Made by a program: the position numbers and the translations under genes
The notes under the pieces: model-generated
Database searches by the model: none
What the model was told of the DNA's origin: nothing
What the model saw: only the letters and a program-made list of their open reading frames with translations
Shown: in pieces, positions 34,578 to 43,540 of the stretch
Layout of the letters: every line of letters starts with the position of its first letter
Numbering within the stretch: position 1 is the stretch's first letter
Assembly: GCA_025201805.1 (NCBI GenBank)
Contig: MU619271.1
Span: 21,629-65,168, forward strand
From: Parasitella parasitica
Lineage: Eukaryota; Mucoromycota; Mucoromycetes; Mucorales; Mucoraceae
DNA length: 43,540 nt
Direction of reading: 5' to 3'

Positions 34578-36065
34578 ATGGCTGATTTAAGTAAAGACAT
34601 TACAAATTTAAGGTTGGAAGGAGAAGCTATCAAAGTCGCTCCCGCTGAAGCTGCCAACAATGCCTCACAAAATGTCACTCCTTGGGATGTAGAAGGTGCT
34701 ATCGTCGACGGTGTTCAACAAGCTATCGATTACAGCAAGCTCATAGAGCAATTCGGCACTAGACATATTGATGATGAGCTATTGAAACGCTTCGAAACGC
34801 TGACTGGTCGTAAACCTCATATTTTCCTGCGAAGGGGTACCTTTTTCTCTCACAGGTACGTACGCCAAACTTGTAATCAGCTGCATTGAATTGAACGCGC
34901 CCGACATGGTAGAGAGTTTGACAAGATTCTTGATCGTTACGAGCAAAAGAAGCCCTTCTTTTTGTACACTGGCCGTGGTCCGTCTAGTGCATCTATGCAT
35001 TTGGGACATATGATCCCTTTTATTTTCTGTCAGTAAGTTGTTTCGAGACGAGTGTATTGGCCATGGATTGAACGCTTCAATATAGGTGGTTGCAAGATGT
35101 TTTTGATGTGCCCATTGTTATTCAATTGACTGACGATGAGAAATTCTTGTTCAAGCCCAATTTGACCGTTGAAATGTGTACTCAATTTGCTCTTGACAAT
35201 GCTAGTGATATTATCGCTTGTGGTTTCAAGCCTGAAAAGACTTTTATCTTTTCCAACTTTGATTTTGTCGGGTAAGATTGGAAAGGATTGCATTGAAGCT
35301 TGGAAAGTAACTATTGTATTACAGGAAAGAATTCTATCACAATGTTGTCAGAATCTCTCGCTGCATTACTTTATCGCAATCAAAGGCCACGTTTGGCTTT
35401 GTGGACAGGTAAGTCGAACCATCGAAGGGCTCGGGTTTAATCTCATGTCTGGAATGTATAGTGATAATGTCGGCAAAGCTCATTTCGTCTCTGTCCAAGC
35501 AGCACCCTCATTTTCCAACTCTTTCCCTCAAATCTTTGGCGACAAGAAGGATATTCCTTGTCTAATCCCTTGTGCTATTGATCAAGACCCTTACTTCCGT
35601 TTGACTCGTGATGTCGCAAAGAGATTGAAGTATCCCAAGCCATCTCTCATCCATGCCAAGTTTTTCCCTGCTCTTCAAGGTCCTCAGACCAAGATGAGTG
35701 CCTCCATTGACAGTTCCGCCATCTTTATGACGGACACTGCCAAACAAATCAAGAACAAGATCAACAAGCATGCCTTCTCTGGTGGTGGAGCTACTCTTGA
35801 AGAGCACCAAGCCAACGGTGGCAATCCCGATGTTGATGTTGCCTATCAATACCTCTCCTTCTTTTTGGAAGATGATGAAGAATTACAAAAGATTTATGAC
35901 TCGTATAAATCAGGCACACTATCGACTGGTGAATTGAAGAAAACGTGTATTGAATTGTTACAAAAGTTTGTCAGTGATTTCCAAGATAGAAAAAGCAAGA
36001 TTACGCCCCAGATTGTTGCCCAATATATGGACGCTACTAGAAAGATTGATGCTGGAATGAAATAA
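34578..36065 (+). CDS. WRS1: Tryptophanyl-tRNA synthetase, cytoplasmic
   Basis: Class I aminoacyl-tRNA synthetase that charges tRNA-Trp. Exons are 34578-34855, 34913-35032, 35086-35271, 35325-35408 and 35462-36065 (423 aa, normal for the eukaryotic cytosolic enzyme). A short N-terminal extension precedes the conserved [18 protein letters not shown]. The ATP site has [19 protein letters not shown], where HLGH (122-125) is the HIGH signature. The second signature, KMSAS, is at 300-304 in [29 protein letters not shown] and [12 protein letters not shown] are typical of eukaryotic TrpRS. No targeting signal was seen. A G-homopolymer (about 36109-36126) lies just past the stop. Confidence 0.96.
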
Positions 36066-36186
36066 ATCATCCAAGTTGTGTAACATGTGCATTTTATGAT
36101 TCAAAGAGGGGGAGGGGGGGGGGGGGTTAATACGTGGGGCAGTGTGGTGTGTATTTTGTTTTCTTTCTTTCTTTTTCATAACGAAA

Positions 36187-38464
36187 ATGTCCATCAAAAG
36201 AACAAGCTCGAGGATACCTTCAGCTGCTTCCCATCGCAACGACAATGCCTCTATATTTTCAACAAATGAATCAACAACTGGTAGTAGACAGCGTCAGTCA
36301 AAGAGAGATGAGGTATATATTACGCGGAATCACATATTTCAGTTACTGACTGCTTCCTGTCATAGGCCATCAGAAAGAAGCTAGAGTCAGAGCTATCCAA
36401 GAAGAAGACGGGATCAAAGAGAATTCGTCAGACTCGGAGGATTGCAGGCACCGTATCAGCTCTTCGACCTGCTCAGGCGCTTACTGTAAAAGAAAACATG
36501 CTGGTTATTGAGGCATCGCAGCTGATGGCAGCAAAGAGGAGTGATTGTGTGCTTGTTGTGGACGAAGACGACCATTTAAGTGGCATTTTTACTGCCAAAG
36601 ACATTGCCTATAGATTGGTTGCCGAGGCTCTGGATGCAAGGTATGTTGTATGGTTATGAAACCAAACAAACACATGGAAGCTAACATTTATTAACAGAAA
36701 TACGGCAGTAGCCAATATCATGACTAAGGGCCCCATGTGTGTCACCTCTGACACATCTGCAACTGATGCTCTAAATCTTATGGTATCCCGTGGCTTCCGT
36801 CATTTGGTAAGCTTCGTTGATACGATGCATACACGCTTCCCATAAACAAGCGTTAACTAATGCTTCTCGACTACAGCCTGTTTGCAACGAGGAAGGTGAC
36901 ATCTTTGGATTGCTAGATATTACCAAATGTTTGTATGAGGCACTAGATAAAATGGAGAGAGCATTTGGTTCGTCCCGCAAACTGTACGATGCCTTGGAGG
37001 GCGTTGAAAAGGAATGGTCCAACTCACCTATACAGCTTGTGCAATACATGGAAGCCTTGCGTGATAAAATGGAATGCCCAGACCTGAATACTGTGCTAGA
37101 CGGCTTACCGCCTGCTGAAGTCAACGTAAAGACAAATGTTCGTGATGTTGCACGTCTGATGAAAGAGTATCATACGACTGCAGTATTGGTTAAGGACAAG
37201 GATGGTCTGGCAGGCATCTTTACGACCAAGGACGTTGTGCTTCGTGTAATTGCTGCTGGTTTGAATCCAGAGACCTGCTCCGTTGTGCGGGTTATGACTC
37301 CCCATCCTGACACTGCACCTCCTCAAATGTCAATCATGGATGCCTTGAGAAAGATGCATGGTGAGTATACGACGCCGCTCCGTTTGCAATGTACTCATTG
37401 CATTTTATACAGATGGTCATTACCTCAATCTTCCTGTTATTGAGGACGGCGATGTTGTCGGCATGGTGGATGTTCTGAAATTGACATATGCCACCATGGA
37501 GCAAATCAATAGCATTCAGGGCAACGATGGCGAAGGGCCCATGTGGGGTAGATTTTGGGACAGTTTTGGTGCTGCAGATCAACATGAGACCGAATCGCAA
37601 ATTTCTGATCCATTGTCGTCTCAACTGCTCTCAGCTCATTCGCACAGCAGCAACGCAAATGGTAATGGAAATATCGCTTGTGCTATTTCTCCTGAACCTT
37701 CTGCCTCATTTTCGCAACTTCAGGGTTTCTCAGAAATCACACCTAACGAGTCCGCAAGCATGGTGGCCAACAATGAAGAAGGCCGTTCGACTATGTCGGA
37801 CGATACCAGGGCGATGAGTAAAGGCGAGGATGTATTTTCGTTCAAATTCACAAGTGATGGCGGAAAGACACATCGGTTCGCATCTGTCTATAACAGCTAT
37901 GTTGCACTCTTGGAAGCTGTGCGTCAGAAGGTCATTGGCGAGCATCTGGCTCATCTTGGAGCTAGTTCAGACGACGTTCCTGTGGATTCCTGGCTGAGCA
38001 TTTCCTATTTGGATGATGAAGAAGACCAAGTGTTGATTACATCAGATTCAGATGTTTTTGACGCCGTCAAACTGGCTCGCAAAATGGGCCAAGATCGTGT
38101 CAAATTGTTTGTTCATGATGCCAGTAGAAAAGAAGAAGAGGTTGTAGAGGAGCCTGTTGTGATAGAAGAAAAGGCTGCTGAGCCAGTTACGCCTCCAGCC
38201 GTAACTGTGCCTCCTCCATCTGCTTCTCAAGTAAGTGAATCAACTCGTCGTGAGAATAAGAGCAAGAGACGTAGCATCAAAAAGGAAGTTGAATCTTGTT
38301 CAGACTCTGACGAGGATGATGGTCGTAAAGGTCGCAACGAGCAAGAAGGTGCTACTGTTGCAGGAATTCCTCAGGAGCTGGTGCTGCCAGCAGCTATTGC
38401 GTTTTTGGGTGTTGTCATTGTTGGTGTGTTTGCTTTTTCAAGAGTCAGCTCACACCATCGTTAA
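36187..38464 (+). CDS. CBS-domain and PB1-domain protein with C-terminal membrane anchor
   Basis: Exons are 36187-36312, 36366-36640, 36698-36806, 36877-37360 and 37413-38464 (681 aa). Residues 1-75 are basic and Ser-rich. Four CBS repeats in two pairs follow (about 75-400), with repeated strings DHLSGIFTAKDIAYRLVAEA, DIFGLLDITKCL, GLAGIFTTKDVVLRVIAAG and DVVGMVDVLKL. CBS pairs usually bind adenine nucleotides and sense energy state. A PB1 domain (about 471-568) begins FSFKFTSDGGKTHRF and contains the acidic SYLDDEEDQVLITSDSD, suited to PB1-PB1 pairing. After a charged linker a single hydrophobic helix (about 654-674) ends three basic or polar residues from the C-terminus, suggesting a tail anchor. 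The architecture resembles fission-yeast Mug70-like proteins; the role is not established here. Confidence 0.9.
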
Positions 38465-38497
38465 TCCCATACCGTATATACTATTAATACAATCATG

Positions 38498-38509
38498 CCC
38501 CCCCCCCCC
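38498..38509. repeat. C-homopolymer downstream of the CBS-PB1 gene
   Basis: Twelve C residues about 35 nt after the stop codon. A similar G-run follows WRS1 and a C-run sits in the RPL31 intron. Length accuracy in the assembly is doubtful. Confidence 0.8.
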
Positions 38510-38671
38510 TACTATCATATATCAAACTCAAAGATTTATTCGTGTATTTTATGAACAAAAATAAACGCAAACCTTCTTTATTTCAAGACAATGTTCATAT
38601 GTCAAATCAAAAAATATATGGGGTAAATTAGTGCATGGACAAGTCATGTCATACCATTGTGCACAAGCAGT

Positions 38672-39494
38672 TTATTTTTTTGATTCAATGGCATTACTAT
38701 TGCCGGCTTTCTTCTTGGGTGGTGGGGGCGTCTTTTTCTTCTTCTTCTTCATTGCTAAAGGATTTATGCCACTCACTTTTCTCTTTTTTTGGGGCTGCGG
38801 TCTATGGGATTCCGCTTTCTTTTCCCCCTCTTCATTGGCAAACAAGGCTCTTTTGATCCGCAAGGTATCTTTGTCTAATGGCTTTACTTTTTCCGCTTCG
38901 TGGACTTTCATCATTAGTTTTGATTTATCAGTCATTGGTTCAAGGCCAAGGCCCTGTTGCTTGACATTGACATAGATGATTGGCACGCCAGGAATCTTTC
39001 GCATGCGATCTTTCAGTTTAGGGTTTTGGGTGGCAATACAAAAATGCTGCTTATTTTCGGCACCCACTAAATCTCGGATACACTGGTAGCTGGAAACGGG
39101 GTTGTCTTTGTGTGGACAGCGTCGAGAGTCTGATTTTTTGGCTAAAATATAGGCACTAGTGAAATCATGGCCCTTTGATTTGATATCTTGCAAAATGCAT
39201 TCGGTTACAACTATACTGAGCAAATTAGCAAGGCAGGTACATGTCAATAACTCAAGCCTCTGGTACCTAAACGAGTAACGTCCCCCATTAGGTTGGGAAG
39301 TTCATCTTTGATGTAAACTTGCTTTTCTAAAGCCGCTTTGCAAAAATCACCGTCCACTAAATTCAAATGTCAGTATCCTTGGATACGTCAATTGCTCTAC
39401 AGAACGTACTTAAAATTTGATATGGGGGCCTAAATCCAAACCCTACCGTATAAGCATGTACTGTTTTCTTGTTTGATCTGGAAGCTTTAGTCAT
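38672..39494 (-). CDS. UTP23: rRNA-processing protein Utp23 (PIN-like, small-subunit processome)
   Basis: Nucleolar factor for early 18S pre-rRNA cleavage and snR30 release. Exons, leftward: 39494-39410, 39356-39267, 39210-38672 (237 aa). The start MTKASRSNKKTVHAYTVGFG and the stretch RPPYQILMDGDFCKAAL are the Fcf1/Utp23 PIN entry. DVTRLVVTECILQDIKSKG follows, joined across an intron whose correct acceptor is TATAG; the earlier CAG would create a stop. The CCHC-type zinc ligands appear as SDSRRCPHKDNPVSSYQC. VPGVPIIYVN precedes the Lys-rich C-terminal tail with NPLAMKKKKKK, which matches yeast Utp23 NPLSVKKKKK rather than Fcf1. Head-to-head with the uS9m gene. Confidence 0.93.
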
Positions 39495-39682
39495 ATTGAC
39501 GTTCAATTGCGAGAAAGAAGTAAAAGAAAGACATCATGGAAATTTTTTTCAGGTGAGGGTTATGTGACTTTTAGGGAAGAGGTTTGCATGCTGCTGGGGA
39601 TCAAAAGGTGAATGGAGGAGCATCTTCTGTCAAGGGGCCTGTAAGTAAAAAAAAACACATCTCTTCCTATTACCTTATCAAT
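39495..39682. promoter_or_regulatory. Compact bidirectional promoter, UTP23/uS9m
   Basis: Only 188 bp separate the two start codons. The block includes GGAAATTTTTTTCAG (39538-39552), which resembles the rRNA-processing element of yeast ribosome-biogenesis promoters. That match is weak because AT-runs are common here. Confidence 0.45.
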
Positions 39683-40726
39683 ATGTCTAATCTATTGAAA
39701 TTTGCTCGTATTTTACCTGCAAATGCGGTTATGGGTCTGACTCGCCGTCAGATGGCACCCTCCATGCTTCAAATATCTTCCAAACGATTTGCCAGCAACT
39801 ACCATCAACATCAGCATCATCAGCAACAGCAGCAGCAGCAAGATGACATTCTTCAATATAGGGAAAAGCCAGAATCATTATCCTATTTTACCGGCAACTT
39901 TAAATACAATGATCTTTTGATCGAGCTCGATGCACTCTACAAGACATTCGAAAATTGGAAGCCCACTGATCACATCCAAGTTGATGGCTCTGGACATGTC
40001 ACTCATGACAAGGTGTATTCGTGGAAATTGCGTGACAAAATGTCAGAGTTACTCAGCATTCCTCTAACCACATCACAATGGAGAAAGATTACAGCTCATC
40101 TCAACACCCTTGCTTCTCTTCCCAAGCCATTACCTGCTTCTGTAGAGAGCATTTTAGAGTCCTATCAAAGATTTGATGCTTCAATTCAAAGCAGCGGGGA
40201 AACCAAGTCTCGCACCTTGGATGAAATGGGCCGTGCTTATGCGGTTGGTCGTAGAAAGGAGTCTAGCGCCAGATGCTATCTTGTTGAAGGCGAGGGTAAG
40301 GTGCTTGTCAACGGCTTGGATTTGGAACAGTACTTTCAGAGATCTGTCGATAGAAGCGAAGTTACTTTGCCCTTGGATGTGACAGAATTAAAAGATAAAT
40401 TCAATGCTTGGATTCTTGTGAAGGGTGGTGGAAGCACTGGTAAGTGGATTATGTCTGATCAAGTGCAGGCAACTGATTTGTCTTGCTGTTAGGCCAAGCA
40501 CAGGCTATCAAATTGGGCCTTGGTAAAGCCTTATTAATTCATAACAATGAATTAAAGCCTGCTTTGCGTAAAGGTGAGTAGTACTGCAATATGCAAAGTT
40601 CACATGGATCAGAATTGATGTATTTTTTTTATAGCTGGTTGTATAACTCGAGATCCCAGAGTTGTTGAACGTAAGAAAGAAGGTCAAAGAAAGGCTCGTG
40701 CAAAGTATACCTGGGTCAAACGTTAG
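39683..40726 (+). CDS. MRPS9: Mitochondrial small-subunit ribosomal protein uS9m
   Basis: Exons are 39683-40439, 40493-40573 and 40635-40726 (309 aa). The N-terminus MSNLLKFARILPANAVMGLT, with RKR-type basic residues up to about 35, is a typical mitochondrial presequence. A His/Gln-rich tract and about 150 residues of mitochondrial-specific sequence precede the conserved uS9 domain. That domain starts AYAVGRRKESSARCYLVEG and includes GSTGQAQAIKLGLGKAL and the C-terminal LRKAGCITRDPRVVERKK. The protein ends in GQRKARAKYTWVKR, the basic uS9 tail that reaches the P-site tRNA. Cytosolic uS9 (about 145 aa) is excluded by the presequence and extension. An in-frame TTG frame further upstream exists, but Met 39683 starts the targeting signal. 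Confidence 0.95.
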
Positions 40727-41150
40727 AGAAATCTCGGTCTTTTCTTCTATTTTGCTGTATATTTGTTTTATATTATATGAAGAGAAAAATAATAATAATA
40801 ATAAAAAGAAGCACTATCATTATTTAGAATTTGTGCGGCACTGAGATATTTACATGATTTTTTATGATGCGTTCATCTAATGCTCTAAGAGCTTATATAC
40901 AGCTTTATTATATCCGGTCATCATTTGCCAGGCGCTTGAATGCGCTCAAGTTGACCATTTAATTGCATCAACATTGCATGGTTTTATGTATACTATGCTT
41001 TCTTCAATTTATCACATCACGCGAACACTAGTCCCCCAACCGTACTACATTTGACAGTAATAATAGTTTTATTTAGTTATGCTACGTATATAATTGATTT
41101 TGATCGCTTGTGGTGCATGGTAACTCGTCGTGCAAAATTCTTTCAACAGC
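40727..41150. other. Intergenic, 3' flanks of uS9m and the Cys-rich peptide gene
   Basis: The two genes converge here. No coding signal was seen. It contains the probable poly(A) signal of the peptide gene. Confidence 0.6.
41068..41073 (-). terminator. AATAAA poly(A) signal of the Cys-rich peptide gene
   Basis: AATAAA on the minus strand about 78 nt after the stop codon at 41151. It is well placed, though the hexamer is common in this AT-rich DNA. Confidence 0.4.
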
Positions 41151-41348
41151 TTAGCTGCATGTCTTTTGTTGTACCCGTATGCTTCCAGACCCAGGATGAA
41201 ATGATGTAGTATGTAAATTACACTTTTGAGAGCAACATTCTGCTGAATTGCCACATATTTCATTGGAACCCTTACACTGAGCCGACACGAAGATGGATAA
41301 TGACAACACAATGAGAGAAGTAGTGTAAAATTTAAGATTGAAGAGCAT
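41151..41348 (-). CDS. Small secreted cysteine-rich (knottin-like) peptide, 65 aa
   Basis: Complete single-exon frame. Residues 1-23 (MLFNLKFYTTSLIVLSLSIF, then VSA) form a strong signal peptide with predicted cleavage before Gln24. The mature peptide is about 42 residues with six Cys at 25, 32, 38, 39, 43 and 64. The spacing C-x6-C-x5-CC-x3-C-x20-C has the adjacent third and fourth Cys typical of inhibitor-cystine-knot folds. The core reads CKGSNEICGNSAECCSQKC. A TATA box about 55-60 nt upstream and a poly(A) signal about 80 nt downstream make a compact transcription unit. Target and function are unknown; secreted knottins in fungi can be signals, inhibitors or antimicrobials. The sixth Cys follows an unusually long loop, so the third disulfide is less certain. 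Confidence 0.6.
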   Translation of the reverse strand: MLFNLKFYTTSLIVLSLSIFVSAQCKGSNEICGNSAECCSQKCNLHTTSFHPGSGSIRVQQKTCS

Positions 41349-41400
41349 TTTGAAGAAAATGTTATAAGAAATTAAAAAAAAAGGGAAAGAGTCAGTTTGA

Positions 41401-41410
41401 TATTTATATA
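41401..41410 (-). promoter_or_regulatory. TATA box of the Cys-rich peptide gene
   Basis: TATATAAATA on the minus strand, 53-62 nt upstream of the start codon at 41348. This is the expected core-promoter position for a short 5' UTR. Confidence 0.5.
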
Positions 41411-41529
41411 CCAACAGATAATGAATGCACTTCTTTGCTTTCAGTTATCAGAAAACATTGGATAAATAAAGAATATAGCAAAAGTTAGCGTGGTTGCAAC
41501 CATCAGCTTAATATATTATGCAGCTATTA

Positions 41530-41844
41530 TTAACAATTCCACATAGTACACTCGCATTTGGAGCAACCAGGATTAGAAAGGGCTTCGCATCCGCACCACA
41601 ATTTTATCATTACTGTGGTGTTCAAAGTAGAACTACCGATAGTTTCTACTTTAAAGAATGATTTTAACTGCGAATGACTCAAGAGACTAGATGCTTTATC
41701 ACAAGTTGCTTTGAGAACAAAGAACCCCCTCTTTAAGAAGCAAACTACACTGACTGTAAATTTATTGCTCACAATGAATATTTTGATGGCGATAAAAATA
41801 AAGGTAGCTAGTCTGATTTTTAGGATATCAAATGTCAATTGCAC
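41530..41844 (-). other. Cys-rich open frame lacking an ATG start
   Basis: An open frame whose first usable codon is GTG. It has a hydrophobic stretch and a tail with six Cys in the last 22 residues (WCGCEALSNPGCSKCECTMW and a final Cys). The only in-frame Met is late, so it would need an upstream exon that I could not identify. It may be an exon of an undetected gene or a decayed secreted-peptide gene. Confidence 0.25.
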
Positions 41845-42392
41845 AATTCAAGGCGTTGTCCTAATATGTTTGAATTGATCAGCTCTCATGGGTTTATAGA
41901 TGTGCGCTTATAAAATATCATATGGCCTTTGAGAAAATACATAAGAAAGATGCTGTGAGCATTGCAATTTGATACGTCGAAATCATAATATTGTTTTTAT
42001 GTATTGTATATTTGCCAGTATCGCCTTATATACAATTAGAAAGATCTTTTCATGCACATACTAAGTATTGCAACTACTGTGCTTACAGAGCTGCTTTCAG
42101 GACTATTTTCAACAAATTCATGTCCAATTTGACTAAAAATCACAGCTACACCGCTTCAGTATCATGGCTTGGCATAAACAAGTCTATCGAGACGCACTAC
42201 TGTCATTTTTTGTATAATCCATCGGATTCACTCCAGAATGCCTCATTGAAAACATTCTCAGTCTATGATTACTAAATGCTATGATATTTGGCATAAACCA
42301 TAATGTGGGTCGCTTATTCAGTGAAATTTGCTCTATTATATATTAATTAGTTTTACGATTTGGAATGCTTCTAATTATATCGTGGTAGGCTT

Positions 42393-42620
42393 GTGTTATG
42401 CGGTACCATTCCATATGTGACATTTGTCAATTTAGCTGCAAACTGCAATAGCCACTCTGTCTGTAGCATGAGCAACAGCTGCTGTTGTCTTTCTAATATA
42501 GTTCAGAATCAGCATTCGTTATCATCATCACAAGTACTAGCAATGTTTGTACACCGAGTGTACACAAAGATAGACGACAATAAAGTGATAAAGAAAGACT
42601 CGAATAAAGAATGCCACTAG
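42393..42620 (+). other. Cys-rich open frame, possible decayed relative of the 65-aa peptide
   Basis: An open frame with a hydrophobic stretch ending VTFVNLAANC, then CNSHSVCSMSNSCCCL. The spacing C-x5-C-x5-CC parallels C-x6-C-x5-CC in the peptide at 41151-41348. No ATG starts this frame at a suitable place. An ATG at 42365 is out of frame, with a TAG soon after. If related, it is broken; homology is only suggested by spacing. Confidence 0.2.
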
Positions 42621-43540
42621 AATCAAAGAATAACATTGATATCATGATTAATAGTTTACATTAAAGATGGAACCAAGAATTACAAAAATCTTGATTTATC
42701 CTGCCCCAAAGATGGTGATGATTTAAAGCTGAAGCAAATATGCAGAAATATGAACTGTTAATTAGTGTTAGCATACAAACAAACGCAACCACCATCATAA
42801 ATTTCCCTAGCGCATAGGGCCAAAAGAGCCACATCGTTAGAAACTTTTATCAAGTCATTCCGTAGACCTGTACAGCAGATAAGAATAAAGCATTCAGCTC
42901 ACAAAAAAAATAACGATGACACCAGAAATAAACAAAAACGGTCTTATATACAACTAGGTGCCAATACTGCAAACAAAAGTAAAAATAGAAGCACCTAAAC
43001 GAGACAACCTATCTTATCTGTAGCCCAAAATTAACTATTGAAGGCTATGCAGGTCCATCCAACGGAGGTTCTTTCTTTTTGCATGTATATCAGGATTACA
43101 AAGCTCCAAATGGTAATTTCAAAAAATTCAATAGATGATATGAATGGATTCTTCAAGAAAAGTTTATATATGGCATTATAGAAGCCTTTATATCTAGGCC
43201 CGTGTACCTTTCAAAGCAGACTTAATTCTTGACACGAGTCGTCTTCTGCCATCAATTTTTTTTTGTTGACAGCTTAAGAGGTGGGTAGGCGATAAATAGG
43301 TCCTACCGCTGATTTGATTGTCTTTTCACCCCATTACTGGGCGGCAGCTTTGACATATAAACAATATTAGGAATTGCCTAAAAAAGGGTATCAACAGCTA
43401 AAGGAGGGCTTTCGTTTGCACATACTAACTTGTATGCATTCAGTTTTCTTTGTTTTCAGTTTAACAGGAGGAGCCGGATTAACAGTGATTTAGGAATAGC
43501 ACCTCAACAGCACCACACCTATATTGTATATGCTGAAAAA
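42621..43540. other. AT-rich terminal interval without recognised content
   Basis: No open frame of note, no tRNA, no transposon motif and no repeat structure were seen on either strand. Confidence 0.55.

Noticed and set aside
38672-39494. Fcf1 rather than Utp23
   Set aside because: The zinc-ligand string CPH...C and the NPLAMKKKKKK tail are Utp23 features.
39683-40726. Cytosolic uS9 (RPS16)
   Set aside because: Presequence, His/Gln tract and a 150-residue extension are mitochondrial features; cytosolic uS9 is about half the size.
41991-42275. 94-codon plus-strand frame
   Set aside because: TTG start, no signal peptide or domain; composition fits AT-rich noise.
42708-42735. GTGATGA followed by CTGA, resembling box C/D snoRNA boxes
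   Set aside because: The boxes are too close, with no terminal stem or guide region to support a snoRNA.
1-43540. tRNA genes and CRISPR arrays
   Set aside because: I looked for B-box-like GTTCRA motifs with a matching A-box and cloverleaf, and for regularly spaced repeats; none was convincing.

Overview
The window is nuclear DNA of a filamentous early-diverging fungus. I infer Mucoromycota, most likely Mucorales. Protein-coding genes carry many short introns (about 45-90 nt, GT-AG with two likely GC-AG cases). Intergenic DNA is very AT-rich with long T/A homopolymers. The gene set is fungal housekeeping: Pmt4, Tlg2, Atg26, Dnf-type flippase, transketolase and Utp23. The LINE relic resembles elements I associate with Mucorales. 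I cannot name a genus from sequence alone.

Layout. 1-2.7 kb (+): 3' part of a double-bromodomain (BET-like) chromatin reader. 2.7-5.4 kb: gene-poor, with a decayed Helitron helicase. 5.4-6.0 kb (-): ribosomal protein eL31, with a telobox-like motif in its upstream region. 6.7-9.2 kb (+): protein O-mannosyltransferase Pmt4. 9.5-10.7 kb (+): Qa-SNARE Tlg2/syntaxin-16. 10.72-10.86 kb: assembly gap. 11.1-16.0 kb (+): sterol 3-beta-glucosyltransferase Atg26 (13 exons, 1369 aa predicted). 16.2-18.9 kb (-): transketolase, tail-to-tail with ATG26. 19-20.6 kb: non-coding. 20.6-26.0 kb (-): P4-ATPase phospholipid flippase (1687 aa). 26-29.6 kb: gene-poor, with a LINE relic. 29.6-30.4 kb (-): unrecognised Ser-rich protein. 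30.4-33.6 kb: AT-rich desert with an integrase-like LTR-retrotransposon scrap. 33.6-40.7 kb: a dense block of EF-P (-), tryptophanyl-tRNA synthetase (+), CBS-PB1 protein (+), Utp23 (-) and mitoribosomal uS9m (+). 40.7-43.5 kb: AT-rich, with a small secreted six-cysteine peptide gene and two weaker Cys-rich ORFs.

Functional themes. Several genes act on membranes and the secretory pathway (Pmt4 in the ER, Tlg2 at TGN/endosomes, a flippase, Atg26). The right-hand block is translation-centred, with two head-to-head pairs on short shared promoters (EF-P/WRS1 165 bp; UTP23/uS9m 188 bp). Neither group is an operon; co-regulation is inference. The least explained features are the knottin-like peptide gene at 41.2-41.35 kb, the Arg-tipped organellar EF-P, and an in-frame ORF inside the RPL31 intron. 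All exon coordinates come from reading splice signals and phase by hand.
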